NCBI RefSeq assembly: GCF_932526225.1
Contig: NC_064034.1
Location: 14,460,887-14,520,886, forward strand
DNA from: Nematostella vectensis
Taxonomy: Eukaryota > Cnidaria > Anthozoa > Actiniaria > Edwardsiidae
DNA: 60,000 nt
Reading direction: 5' to 3'
In this document: piece after piece, positions 1 through 12,258 of the stretch
How the letters are laid out: each line of letters begins with the position of its first letter
How positions within the stretch are numbered: the stretch's first letter is position 1
Position numbers and translations under genes: made by a program
Notes under the pieces: model-generated
The model's database searches: none
What the model was told of the DNA's origin: nothing
The model's input: only the letters and a program-made list of their open reading frames with translations

Positions 1-2
1 TT

Positions 3-362
3 CTCACTGGTGTACGTAAATTTGACCATATAACCCCTATCTTACAGGAGCTCCAATGGCGGCCTATTCCCAAAAGAATAAATTTCAAAATACTACTTTT
101 AACTTTCAAATATTTAAATGGCCTAGCTCCTTCCTATTTAAATGAATTGCTTACACCTTATGTTCCACGAAGAAGTCTGCGCTCTGAAAAGAAAGCCTTA
201 CTGGTAGAGCCTAGGTGCAATCTTAAAACTTTTGGCTATAAATCATTTTCACACACTGGGCCTAGGCTCTGGAATTCCTTACCTCTGAACATAAGAAATT
301 GGGACAGTTTAAATGAATTCAAGACAATGGTTAAAACCCATCTTTTCAGAAGTGCTTTTTAA
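3..362 (+). pseudogene. LINE reverse transcriptase, C-terminal end (partial unit cut by window edge)
   Basis: C-terminal segment downstream of the reverse transcriptase core, ending in THLFRSAF and a TAA stop. It contains the conserved tail motif GPRLWNSLP seen near the end of many CR1/L2-type ORF2 proteins. It is the same as the end of each later unit (Val variant). The rest of this unit lies outside the window. Confidence 0.85.
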
Positions 363-587
363 CATGTTTTAAAAGACCTATCATTTCTAGCATTATATAT
401 TAATATATATATATATATTAATATATAATTTATTATGTATGATTTACGTCAAGTGACTACTCGACATTCTACCAAAATGAGTACTGACTGTACCTATTCA
501 AAAATTGCTAAGTCTCAATACTGCCAAAAAACTTCCATCTCATACCTGTAAAACGGCATTGGCAGACACATTCATATTTTTTTTTTC

Positions 588-2276
588 ATGAACAAGGTAC
601 AAGTAATAAGGGAAGGTTTTCCAACAACAGAAACCGATAACAATAAACAAATTCTAAATTTTGAACAAACACAAAGCAACTATGCTATCTCTGAATTTAA
701 TGAGTTTTCTCCAACTACAGTGCACGAATTTTCTTACTTGGTAAGCAATATGATATCCAAGTCGTGCAGCTTAGATCCCCTGCATGGTTCCATTTTACGG
801 GATTGCCAAGAAGTTATTCTTCCTCTTATTACAAATATAATCAACCTTTCTTTTTCTGAGGCGGTTGTACCACTATCTTTAAAGGAAGCTGTACTTGATA
901 CCATTCTTAAGAAGGACAATTTGGACCATGAGATACAAAATCATTTTCGACCCATCTCCAACCTTCCATTTGTGTCGAAGGCAATGGAAAAAGTTGTTGC
1001 CATTAGACTAAACCAACATCTTGATTGCGGGGACTTGCATAAGATCTATCAGTCGGCCTACAAAAAAGGGCATAGTACTGAGACAGCCCTTACGCGCATA
1101 CAAAATGACATTCTGAGAGCCATTGATGATGGGCAAAGTGTCATTCTTGTATTGCTTGACTTATCAGCGGCATTTGATACAGTGGATCATGATTTGCTGA
1201 TTGGAAGACTTAATCATCGCTTTAAAATTAAAGGTTCGGCGCTCTCCTGGTTGAGGCCATATCTGTCTGACAGATCTCAGTTTGTGGAAATCGGAAATGA
1301 AAGATCAGAAAGCAAGAAGCTTGTCTGTGGTGTACCTGAGTGATCAGTTTTAGGTCCATTGCTATATTCGATGTACACAGTACCTCTTGCAGACATAATC
1401 AGGAAACATGGACTAAACTTCCATTTTTATGCTGACGACACGCAAATCTACATGTCGTTCAATCCTCTATCTGATAAAGAACCTGCTCTGTCGCGACACT
1501 TAGTTGAATCATGTATCGATGACATTAATAGATGGATGACAGCCAAAAGGCTTCTTCTTAATGGTGATAAAAAGGAACTTCTCGTACTTCATGCTCGTCG
1601 TTGCCCTAAACCTAATCTGAGTTTCATCAATGTTGGGTCTGATGTTGTTGAGATATCTGATTCCGCAAAAAACATTGGAACATGGTTTGACAGCAAGATG
1701 TCAATGGACAAACAAGTAAAGAACATATGCAAATCAGCTTTTTTTCATCTAAGCAATATTGCAAAAATAAGAAAATACATATCATTTAAACACTGCGAGA
1801 TACTTCTCCATGCATTTGTCACGTCTAGACTGGACTATTGTAACTCGCTTCTTACAGGCCTGAAACAAGAACATGTCCGTAAACTCTAATCTGTCCAAAA
1901 CTCTGCAGCACGCATTCTCACTGGTGTACGTAAATTTGACCATATAACCCCTATCTTACAGGAGCTCCAATGGCGGCCTATTCCCAAAAGAATAAATTTC
2001 AAAATACTACTTTTAACTTTCAAATATTTAAATGGCCTAGCTCCTTCCTATTTAAATGAATTGCTTACACCTTATGTTCCACGAAGAAGTCTGCGCTCTG
2101 AAAAGAAAGCCTTACTGATAGAGCCTAGGTGCAATCTTAAAACTTTTGGCTATAAATCATTTTCACACACTGGGCCTAGGCTCTGGAATTCCTTACCTCT
2201 GAACATAAGAAATTGGGACAGTTTAAATGAATTCAAGACAATGGTTAAAACCCATCTTTTCAGAAGTGCTTTTTAA
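588..2276 (+). pseudogene. LINE reverse transcriptase, array unit 1
   Basis: Reverse transcriptase region of a CR1/L2-like ORF2 read in one frame for about 563 codons. Visible motifs: FRPISNLPF (RT block), LLDLSAAFDTVDHDLL (catalytic Asp block A), and FYADDTQIY (catalytic block C). Two in-frame stops interrupt it: TGA at 1341-1343, in the normally conserved GVPQGS turn, and TAA at 1887-1889. Upstream, residues such as LPSHT and LADTF continue in another frame from about 511, so a frameshift lies in the T-run at 577-586. No endonuclease domain. This is a dead copy. Confidence 0.9.
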
Positions 2277-2313
2277 CATGTTTTAAAAGACCTATCATTT
2301 CTAGCATTATATA

Positions 2314-2347
<34 letters not shown>

Positions 2348-2513
2348 TATATAATTTATTATGTATGATTTACGTCAAGTGACTACTCGACATTCTACCA
2401 AAATGAGTACTGACTGTACCTATTCAAAAATTGCTAAGTCTCAATACTGCCAAAAAACTTCCATCTCATACCTGTAAAACGGCATTGGCAGACACATTCA
2501 TATTTTTTTTTTC

Positions 2514-4202
2514 ATGAACAAGGTACAAGTAATAAGGGAAGGTTTTCCAACAACAGAAACCGATAACAATAAACAAATTCTAAATTTTGAACAAACACAA
2601 AGCAACTATGCTATCTCTGAATTTAATGAGTTTTCTCCAACTACAGTGCACGAATTTTCTTACTTGGTAAGCAATATGATATCCAAGTCGTGCAGCTTAG
2701 ATCCCCTGCATGGTTCCATTTTACGGGATTGCCAAGAAGTTATTCTTCCTCTTATTACAAATATAATCAACCTTTCTTTTTCTGAGGCGGTTGTACCACT
2801 ATCTTTAAAGGAAGCTGTACTTGATACCATTCTTAAGAAGGACAATTTGGACCATGAGATACAAAATCATTTTCGACCCATCTCCAACCTTCCATTTGTG
2901 TCGAAGGCAATGGAAAAAGTTGTTGCCATTAGACTAAACCAACATCTTGATTGCGGGGACTTGCATAAGATCTATCAGTCGGCCTACAAAAAAGGGCATA
3001 GTACTGAGACAGCCCTTACGCGCATACAAAATGACATTCTGAGAGCCATTGATGATGGGCAAAGTGTCATTCTTGTATTGCTTGACTTATCAGCGGCATT
3101 TGATACAGTGGATCATGATTTGCTGATTGGAAGACTTAATCATCGCTTTAAAATTAAAGGTTCGGCGCTCTCCTGGTTGAGGCCATATCTGTCTGACAGA
3201 TCTCAGTTTGTGGAAATCGGAAATGAAAGATCAGAAAGCAAGAAGCTTGTCTGTGGTGTACCTGAGTGATCAGTTTTAGGTCCATTGCTATATTCGATGT
3301 ACACAGTACCTCTTGCAGACATAATCAGGAAACATGGACTAAACTTCCATTTTTATGCTGACGACACGCAAATCTACATGTCGTTCAATCCTCTATCTGA
3401 TAAAGAACCTGCTCTGTCGCGACACTTAGTTGAATCATGTATCGATGACATTAATAGATGGATGACAGCCAAAAGGCTTCTTCTTAATGGTGATAAAAAG
3501 GAACTTCTCGTACTTCATGCTCGTCGTTGCCCTAAACCTAATCTGAGTTTCATCAATGTTGGGTCTGATGTTGTTGAGATATCTGATTCCGCAAAAAACA
3601 TTGGAACATGGTTTGACAGCAAGATGTCAATGGACAAACAAGTAAAGAACATATGCAAATCAGCTTTTTTTCATCTAAGCAATATTGCAAAAATAAGAAA
3701 ATACATATCATTTAAACACTGCGAGATACTTCTCCATGCATTTGTCACGTCTAGACTGGACTATTGTAACTCGCTTCTTACAGGCCTGAAACAAGAACAT
3801 GTCCGTAAACTCTAATCTGTCCAAAACTCTGCAGCACGCATTCTCACTGGTGTACGTAAATTTGACCATATAACCCCTATCTTACAGGAGCTCCAATGGC
3901 GGCCTATTCCCAAAAGAATAAATTTCAAAATACTACTTTTAACTTTCAAATATTTAAATGGCCTAGCTCCTTCCTATTTAAATGAATTGCTTACACCTTA
4001 TGTTCCACGAAGAAGTCTGCGCTCTGAAAAGAAAGCCTTACTGGTAGAGCCTAGGTGCAATCTTAAAACTTTTGGCTATAAATCATTTTCACACACTGGG
4101 CCTAGGCTCTGGAATTCCTTACCTCTGAACATAAGAAATTGGGACAGTTTAAATGAATTCAAGACAATGGTTAAAACCCATCTTTTCAGAAGTGCTTTTT
4201 AA
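2514..4202 (+). pseudogene. LINE reverse transcriptase, array unit 2
   Basis: Repeat of the same broken reverse transcriptase with identical stops, TGA at 3267-3269 and TAA at 3813-3815. Its C-terminal part carries the Val codon of the odd class, while the preceding junction carries the long AT tract. By eye no other coding difference from unit 1 was seen. Confidence 0.9.
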
Positions 4203-4427
4203 CATGTTTTAAAAGACCTATCATTTCTAGCATTATATATTAATATATATATATATATTAATATATAATTTATTATGTATGATTTACGTCAAGTGACTAC
4301 TCGACATTCTACCAAAATGAGTACTGACTGTACCTATTCAAAAATTGCTAAGTCTCAATACTGCCAAAAAACTTCCATCTCATACCTGTAAAACGGCATT
4401 GGCAGACACATTCATATTTTTTTTTTC

Positions 4428-6116
4428 ATGAACAAGGTACAAGTAATAAGGGAAGGTTTTCCAACAACAGAAACCGATAACAATAAACAAATTCTAAATT
4501 TTGAACAAACACAAAGCAACTATGCTATCTCTGAATTTAATGAGTTTTCTCCAACTACAGTGCACGAATTTTCTTACTTGGTAAGCAATATGATATCCAA
4601 GTCGTGCAGCTTAGATCCCCTGCATGGTTCCATTTTACGGGATTGCCAAGAAGTTATTCTTCCTCTTATTACAAATATAATCAACCTTTCTTTTTCTGAG
4701 GCGGTTGTACCACTATCTTTAAAGGAAGCTGTACTTGATACCATTCTTAAGAAGGACAATTTGGACCATGAGATACAAAATCATTTTCGACCCATCTCCA
4801 ACCTTCCATTTGTGTCGAAGGCAATGGAAAAAGTTGTTGCCATTAGACTAAACCAACATCTTGATTGCGGGGACTTGCATAAGATCTATCAGTCGGCCTA
4901 CAAAAAAGGGCATAGTACTGAGACAGCCCTTACGCGCATACAAAATGACATTCTGAGAGCCATTGATGATGGGCAAAGTGTCATTCTTGTATTGCTTGAC
5001 TTATCAGCGGCATTTGATACAGTGGATCATGATTTGCTGATTGGAAGACTTAATCATCGCTTTAAAATTAAAGGTTCGGCGCTCTCCTGGTTGAGGCCAT
5101 ATCTGTCTGACAGATCTCAGTTTGTGGAAATCGGAAATGAAAGATCAGAAAGCAAGAAGCTTGTCTGTGGTGTACCTGAGTGATCAGTTTTAGGTCCATT
5201 GCTATATTCGATGTACACAGTACCTCTTGCAGACATAATCAGGAAACATGGACTAAACTTCCATTTTTATGCTGACGACACGCAAATCTACATGTCGTTC
5301 AATCCTCTATCTGATAAAGAACCTGCTCTGTCGCGACACTTAGTTGAATCATGTATCGATGACATTAATAGATGGATGACAGCCAAAAGGCTTCTTCTTA
5401 ATGGTGATAAAAAGGAACTTCTCGTACTTCATGCTCGTCGTTGCCCTAAACCTAATCTGAGTTTCATCAATGTTGGGTCTGATGTTGTTGAGATATCTGA
5501 TTCCGCAAAAAACATTGGAACATGGTTTGACAGCAAGATGTCAATGGACAAACAAGTAAAGAACATATGCAAATCAGCTTTTTTTCATCTAAGCAATATT
5601 GCAAAAATAAGAAAATACATATCATTTAAACACTGCGAGATACTTCTCCATGCATTTGTCACGTCTAGACTGGACTATTGTAACTCGCTTCTTACAGGCC
5701 TGAAACAAGAACATGTCCGTAAACTCTAATCTGTCCAAAACTCTGCAGCACGCATTCTCACTGGTGTACGTAAATTTGACCATATAACCCCTATCTTACA
5801 GGAGCTCCAATGGCGGCCTATTCCCAAAAGAATAAATTTCAAAATACTACTTTTAACTTTCAAATATTTAAATGGCCTAGCTCCTTCCTATTTAAATGAA
5901 TTGCTTACACCTTATGTTCCACGAAGAAGTCTGCGCTCTGAAAAGAAAGCCTTACTGATAGAGCCTAGGTGCAATCTTAAAACTTTTGGCTATAAATCAT
6001 TTTCACACACTGGGCCTAGGCTCTGGAATTCCTTACCTCTGAACATAAGAAATTGGGACAGTTTAAATGAATTCAAGACAATGGTTAAAACCCATCTTTT
6101 CAGAAGTGCTTTTTAA
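4428..6116 (+). pseudogene. LINE reverse transcriptase, array unit 3
   Basis: Third copy, same two stops (TGA 5181-5183, TAA 5727-5729). It lies exactly 3840 bp after unit 1 and looks base-for-base the same, including its Ile codon in the tail segment. Confidence 0.9.
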
Positions 6117-6153
6117 CATGTTTTAAAAGACCTATCATTTCTAGCATTATATA

Positions 6154-6187
<34 letters not shown>

Positions 6188-6353
6188 TATATAATTTATT
6201 ATGTATGATTTACGTCAAGTGACTACTCGACATTCTACCAAAATGAGTACTGACTGTACCTATTCAAAAATTGCTAAGTCTCAATACTGCCAAAAAACTT
6301 CCATCTCATACCTGTAAAACGGCATTGGCAGACACATTCATATTTTTTTTTTC

Positions 6354-8042
6354 ATGAACAAGGTACAAGTAATAAGGGAAGGTTTTCCAACAACAGAAAC
6401 CGATAACAATAAACAAATTCTAAATTTTGAACAAACACAAAGCAACTATGCTATCTCTGAATTTAATGAGTTTTCTCCAACTACAGTGCACGAATTTTCT
6501 TACTTGGTAAGCAATATGATATCCAAGTCGTGCAGCTTAGATCCCCTGCATGGTTCCATTTTACGGGATTGCCAAGAAGTTATTCTTCCTCTTATTACAA
6601 ATATAATCAACCTTTCTTTTTCTGAGGCGGTTGTACCACTATCTTTAAAGGAAGCTGTACTTGATACCATTCTTAAGAAGGACAATTTGGACCATGAGAT
6701 ACAAAATCATTTTCGACCCATCTCCAACCTTCCATTTGTGTCGAAGGCAATGGAAAAAGTTGTTGCCATTAGACTAAACCAACATCTTGATTGCGGGGAC
6801 TTGCATAAGATCTATCAGTCGGCCTACAAAAAAGGGCATAGTACTGAGACAGCCCTTACGCGCATACAAAATGACATTCTGAGAGCCATTGATGATGGGC
6901 AAAGTGTCATTCTTGTATTGCTTGACTTATCAGCGGCATTTGATACAGTGGATCATGATTTGCTGATTGGAAGACTTAATCATCGCTTTAAAATTAAAGG
7001 TTCGGCGCTCTCCTGGTTGAGGCCATATCTGTCTGACAGATCTCAGTTTGTGGAAATCGGAAATGAAAGATCAGAAAGCAAGAAGCTTGTCTGTGGTGTA
7101 CCTGAGTGATCAGTTTTAGGTCCATTGCTATATTCGATGTACACAGTACCTCTTGCAGACATAATCAGGAAACATGGACTAAACTTCCATTTTTATGCTG
7201 ACGACACGCAAATCTACATGTCGTTCAATCCTCTATCTGATAAAGAACCTGCTCTGTCGCGACACTTAGTTGAATCATGTATCGATGACATTAATAGATG
7301 GATGACAGCCAAAAGGCTTCTTCTTAATGGTGATAAAAAGGAACTTCTCGTACTTCATGCTCGTCGTTGCCCTAAACCTAATCTGAGTTTCATCAATGTT
7401 GGGTCTGATGTTGTTGAGATATCTGATTCCGCAAAAAACATTGGAACATGGTTTGACAGCAAGATGTCAATGGACAAACAAGTAAAGAACATATGCAAAT
7501 CAGCTTTTTTTCATCTAAGCAATATTGCAAAAATAAGAAAATACATATCATTTAAACACTGCGAGATACTTCTCCATGCATTTGTCACGTCTAGACTGGA
7601 CTATTGTAACTCGCTTCTTACAGGCCTGAAACAAGAACATGTCCGTAAACTCTAATCTGTCCAAAACTCTGCAGCACGCATTCTCACTGGTGTACGTAAA
7701 TTTGACCATATAACCCCTATCTTACAGGAGCTCCAATGGCGGCCTATTCCCAAAAGAATAAATTTCAAAATACTACTTTTAACTTTCAAATATTTAAATG
7801 GCCTAGCTCCTTCCTATTTAAATGAATTGCTTACACCTTATGTTCCACGAAGAAGTCTGCGCTCTGAAAAGAAAGCCTTACTGGTAGAGCCTAGGTGCAA
7901 TCTTAAAACTTTTGGCTATAAATCATTTTCACACACTGGGCCTAGGCTCTGGAATTCCTTACCTCTGAACATAAGAAATTGGGACAGTTTAAATGAATTC
8001 AAGACAATGGTTAAAACCCATCTTTTCAGAAGTGCTTTTTAA
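6354..8042 (+). pseudogene. LINE reverse transcriptase, array unit 4 (terminal)
   Basis: Fourth copy, same stops (TGA 7107-7109, TAA 7653-7655). It is followed by an expanded AT tract and then by 3' UTR sequence not present between the other units, so it marks the original 3' end of the element. Confidence 0.9.
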
Positions 8043-8082
8043 CATGTTTTAAAAGACCTATCATTTCTAGCATTATATATTA

Positions 8083-8084
<2 letters not shown>

Positions 8085-8130
<46 letters not shown>
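8085..8130. repeat. (AT)n microsatellite in LINE 3' UTR
   Basis: Near-perfect AT dinucleotide run. Shorter versions sit at every unit junction (about 401-427, 2311-2351, 4241-4267, 6151-6191), which makes it the likely crossover site that built the array. Confidence 0.9.
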
Positions 8131-8132
<2 letters not shown>

Positions 8133-8243
8133 AGTGTATTTTGAGATGCTATGAGTTAGTTAGTTAGTCTAGGCTAGTTAGTTAGTTAATTTTTATATTG
8201 TAAAGCGCCACTGGATTCTTAAGAAGTGGCGCTATAAAAATCG

Positions 8244-8427
<184 letters not shown>

Positions 8428-11400
8428 GAACTATCGGTAGATCTACCTACTCGTGGTACTATCAAGGGAGCTTTGGAGGATGTGGAGCGGGTGTTAGATC
8501 GTGTCCTCGACGATACGCTACGTAGGGTGCAAAAGCACGATTACGCACGCCTTACTTTTGATGCCCCTGCTTTCAAAAATGAAAATCGGAATGGCTCATC
8601 TCACTAAGGATCCTGACTATGTTAAGTTGTACAGCCAAAAAGATGGGGGTGTTAGACTTCCCTTGCAGACGGGGCGCGCTCGTGCATTGCACCGCGATGC
8701 GGGAGTCCCTGAGGGTCCGTGCGGTATTCCCGAGATCCAGCAATTTCAGCGCTATCTGGGTGAACGCGGCTTCGAGCTTAACGTGATTTCGAGGGAACAC
8801 GCGAACACGGTGATCTATTCCGGAAACTTACCTGCTCCCGAGTACAGGCTCTACCTATACAACGCCAAGGAACATTTCGATATCATGCCGGGGATGCTTA
8901 GTCGCTGTTATTATTGAACGAGCTGTCAAAAGGGATACGATCGAAGAAATCACAAGTGTAACCTCCTGTGCTATGGGTGTGGTGAGCAAGAGTGTTCCCC
9001 CTTGGTTTCACCCGCCGAACAAGACCATCGTTGGGAGTGGCAGTATTGTGACGAGTGTTACCGGTACTTTCGGCGCAGACGTGTTTCGAGAACCACCGAC
9101 GTGTCAAGCCTCGAGGAGCCAAGAAGCGTGGGAGTGGCAGTGAGCCACAGGACTCTTGATCGTATTGTGAACGGTATCCCAAGTGCGAGACGTGTGGTAA
9201 ACGCGTCGATATGATGGATCCGAATCGAAAGAGAGAAGACCATGTGTGTGGAGAGTACAGGTGCACCGTGTGCAAGGAAGTGGTCCCACCCGATCATTTG
9301 TGTTACGTGACGGTGGGTGAAGATGCTTTACTGAAGAAGAAGAAGAACAGCATTGGCGATGATGATGACGATTCGATGCTTGATCATCTTTGATTTCGAG
9401 GCCATGCCTCTGAAAGCCAAGCATACTGTTAATTTTGTCGGGGTGCAAAAACTGTGTGAGACCTGCAAGGGGTGGTCTATGGATCGCCTGGAGTGCGAGA
9501 CGTGTGGACTTCGCAAACGCAGTTTTACCACGGTACAAGCGTTTTGCGACTGGCTGTTCGGTGGGAGTAATGCTGGCTACACGTGTTTGGCTCACATTTT
9601 AAAGGTTACGACTCCTATTTCATCCTCGAATACCTTTTTACGCTTTTTGGCTTTCAACCCGAAGTTATTTTTACCGGAGAAAAGGTGATGTACCTGCACA
9701 TCAAGTCGTTGCGGATCGACATGAAGTGCACCCTGAACTTTCTGCAGATGCCTTTGAGCAAGCTCCCCAAAGCTTTTGGGTTTGATCACGTGACCCAAAA
9801 GGGAACGTTTCCTCATTTTTTCAATACCCCCGAGCACCAAGACTACGTGGGACCCATGCCCGACTTGAGCCATTACGACCTTCATGCCAATCACCATTGC
9901 CTCTATGCCAAGCCGTATACTGCGCACCAAGTTTCTGGAGATGAAGACTATTGGACTGATACCCAATCACCATTGCCTCGTTGCCCAGCCGTATACTGCG
10001 CACCAAGTTTCTGGAGGAGAAGACTATTGGACTGATACCCGCGGGTACCGTGGCCACGACGTGCAATCTCTGAGAAGCGTTGCAGTGGCTGAAGGACATC
10101 GAACATCGCGAGGGAGAGGAAGTGTTTATTAAGCATGCCGGGAACCGTGGCAAGTGCGCTTGGCAGGCCGGATCAAGGTGGACGGGTACGCCGAGTCTAC
10201 CAACACGGTGTATCAGTACCACGGGTGTTTCTACCACGGTTGCACCACGTGTTTCCAGCCTCCTACCGTCAACCCTTTGATGAACACCACGATGCAAGAT
10301 CTTCGCGAGCATACGCGCGCGGTGGAGTTGCGTCTCAAAGCCCAAGGCTACAACTACGGAGAGGTGTGGGATTGTAAGTTTGAAGCGCAACTGAACACGC
10401 ACCAATAACTGCGAGCTCTCGTGGGGGATGTCGAGCACGGAAAACCTCTTGAAGCTCGTGATGCTTTTTTCCGAGGAAGGACCAACGCGATTCGACTGCA
10501 TTGCGAAGCCAACGTGGAGCAGGGTGACGAAATTCACTATTATGACCTTACGTCGTTGTACCCGTGGGTCAATGCCATGTGCGAGTACCCCGTGGGGCAC
10601 CCCGACGCGATCCTTACCGAGAATTTCGAAAAAGATCTTTACGTGTACAAGAAACTCATGAAGCTGCGTGTTTTTCCGCCTCGCGACCTATTCTTACACG
10701 TCCTCCCTGTCCGTGTCAACGACAAGTTAATGTTCCCTCTGTGTCACCTGTGTGCCCAAAAGGAGGAGCAAGGCTCGTGCACGCATTCGGACGAGGAGCG
10801 GGCGTTCACGGGAACGTGGGCCCACCACGAGATTTACAAAGCTCTAGAGAAAGGCTATCGCGTGATACGTGTGTACGAGGTGTGGCATTGGGAGCGCTGG
10901 GCACGGTTGTTTGAAGAGTACATCAAGACCTTCTTGAAGTACAAACAAGAAGCGTCGGGCTGGCCCGGCTGGTGTACCACCGACGCCGACAAGATTCAGT
11001 ACATCGACGATTACGAACGCCACCAAGGCGTCCGTATGGATCCTAGCAAGATCGAGAAGAACCCAGGTCTCCGCTCCGTGGCAAAGATGGGTCTGAATTG
11101 TATGTGGGGAAATTTTGGTGAGCAGCCCAACCCCCAACGTACTGAGTACGTGGACGACCCCAAAGCCTACTTTGATCTGATTAACAACGACAGTATCGAG
11201 GTGAATGATGTGCTCATCGTGAACGACGACCTCATTCAAGTTCACTACAGGCTGGGGGAAAAGTTTCAAGAGTTGAAACCACACACCAACGTGGTGATTG
11301 CAGCCTTCACCACGGCGTATGCGCGCCTCAAGTTGTACGATGTGCTGGACGGACTAGGGGAACCTTGTTTGTATCATGACACGGGTAGCGTCATTTTCTT

Positions 11401-11798
11401 ACATCGCCCTGGAGAGTGGAAACCACCCCTTGGAGACTATCTAGGAGACCTGACGAGCGAGTTGGAGCCAGGAGACTTTATCGATCGTTATTCGTTTACG
11501 GGGCCCAAGAGTTACGGGTACACCACGCAACAGGGCCATTCTAAAGTGTAAAGTGAAGGGACTTCATATCAACCTTCGTACGGTTGATATCGTGAACCTG
11601 ACCAGCATGTTGGAACCTTTGCGCGTTGAAGGTGCGGTGGCGGAAGAGCGTCACCTTACTCTCCCTTACACCATTCAGCGCAATGTGCACGACAGAACTC
11701 TACACACGGTGCCAGCGCACAAGACATTTCGTGTCGTGTACAACAAACGCGTGCGACGGGGCATGCGCACTTACCCTTATGGTTATTTTAATTTGTAA
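8428..11798 (+). pseudogene. POLB: Polinton protein-primed DNA polymerase B (broken)
   Basis: Family B DNA polymerase with its 3'-5' exonuclease, which would replicate the element using a terminal protein. In order: N-terminal segment with VPEGPCG and LYLYNAKEHFD; a Cys-rich zinc region at about 8930-9310; ExoI FDFEAM near 9389; ExoII HFKGYD near 9600; VDGY...YHGCFYHGCTTCF at about 10175-10260; polymerase block A YDLTSLYPWV near 10540; KMGLNCMWGNFG near 11084; block C YHDTGS near 11372. The C-terminal end is at 11798. Breaks: stop at 8915-8917, frame changes near 8580, 9200, 9350, 9597 and 11535, a 76-bp duplication at 9887-10038, and TAA at 10406-10408. The second Asp of the YxDTDS motif is Gly. 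The N-terminus is missing at the LINE tail. Confidence 0.92.
9887..10038. repeat. 76-bp imperfect tandem duplication inside PolB
   Basis: Two adjacent copies start at 9887 and 9963 and share long identical blocks such as gccgtatactgcgcaccaag. Both encode the same PolB segment (TIAS...RTKFL...TIGLIP) in one frame. As 76 is not a multiple of three, the copy breaks the frame. Confidence 0.9.
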
Positions 11799-11825
11799 AA
11801 TTAAAGAGAGAGATATGTATAGATA

Positions 11826-11831
11826 AATAAA
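11826..11831 (+). terminator. Polyadenylation signal AATAAA after PolB
   Basis: AATAAA 27 bp downstream of the PolB stop, in AT-rich sequence before the next ORF. Placement fits the 3' end of the PolB transcript; not otherwise proven. Confidence 0.45.
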
Positions 11832-11870
11832 AGTATTTTTCTGTGGTAGTAGGTTGTTGTTGTTTTTGTA

Positions 11871-11878
11871 TATAAATA
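11871..11878 (+). promoter_or_regulatory. TATA-box-like TATAAATA
   Basis: TATAAATA 36 bp upstream of the ATG at 11914. It could drive the small ORF or the integrase. Spacing leaves a very short leader, so this is a weak call. Confidence 0.3.
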
Positions 11879-11913
11879 AGGTGAGGGTTGGTGGGGAAGG
11901 GATCACTTGTAGC

Positions 11914-12258
11914 ATGGGTTGCTTTGGTGCGGATCCTCTTCAACCACGTTTCGATTGTCGTACGGTGTGGGAACGTTTACGGTGTCTCTTTGCGTGTTGT
12001 GGGGGTCGAATCGAAATTCATGCATCGCAACTCGGTGACACACCAGCCCCACACCCTCCCACACCTAACACCACCCGTGCGCGAAAAAAAGAAGAGTATG
12101 AAGAAGAAGAAGAAGAAGACGACGACGACTCAGAAGACGATCGACCGTCTTCTTCGCACAATTTATTACGATCCGAATCATCCAGCAGCCTTGGGCATCT
12201 GTGTGACATGCAGGCGTTACGATCTACAATGACGGATACAACTACTTACTCATCGTGA
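11914..12258 (+). CDS. Small Polinton protein with acylation-type N-terminus (115 aa)
   Basis: Begins MGCF and has a Cys-rich segment CLFACCGG around residues 24-31. A Gly after the start Met followed by Cys is the usual context for N-myristoylation plus palmitoylation, so membrane attachment is inferred. A Pro-rich stretch and then a Glu/Asp run (about residues 58-75) follow. The reading frame overlaps the start of integrase, which reads in a different frame from about 12098. I do not recognise the family. The real end may be earlier, since the last 40 residues lie over integrase coding sequence. Confidence 0.45.
   Translation: MGCFGADPLQPRFDCRTVWERLRCLFACCGGRIEIHASQLGDTPAPHPPTPNTTRARKKEEYEEEEEEDDDDSEDDRPSSSHNLLRSESSSSLGHLCDMQALRSTMTDTTTYSS

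Noticed and set aside
734-919. 61-codon minus-strand ORF repeated in every LINE unit
   Set aside because: It is a shadow of the reverse transcriptase on the other strand.
9821-10600. 259-codon minus-strand ORF over PolB
   Set aside because: GC-rich antisense shadow of PolB; it has no motif, and the plus strand has clear polymerase motifs.
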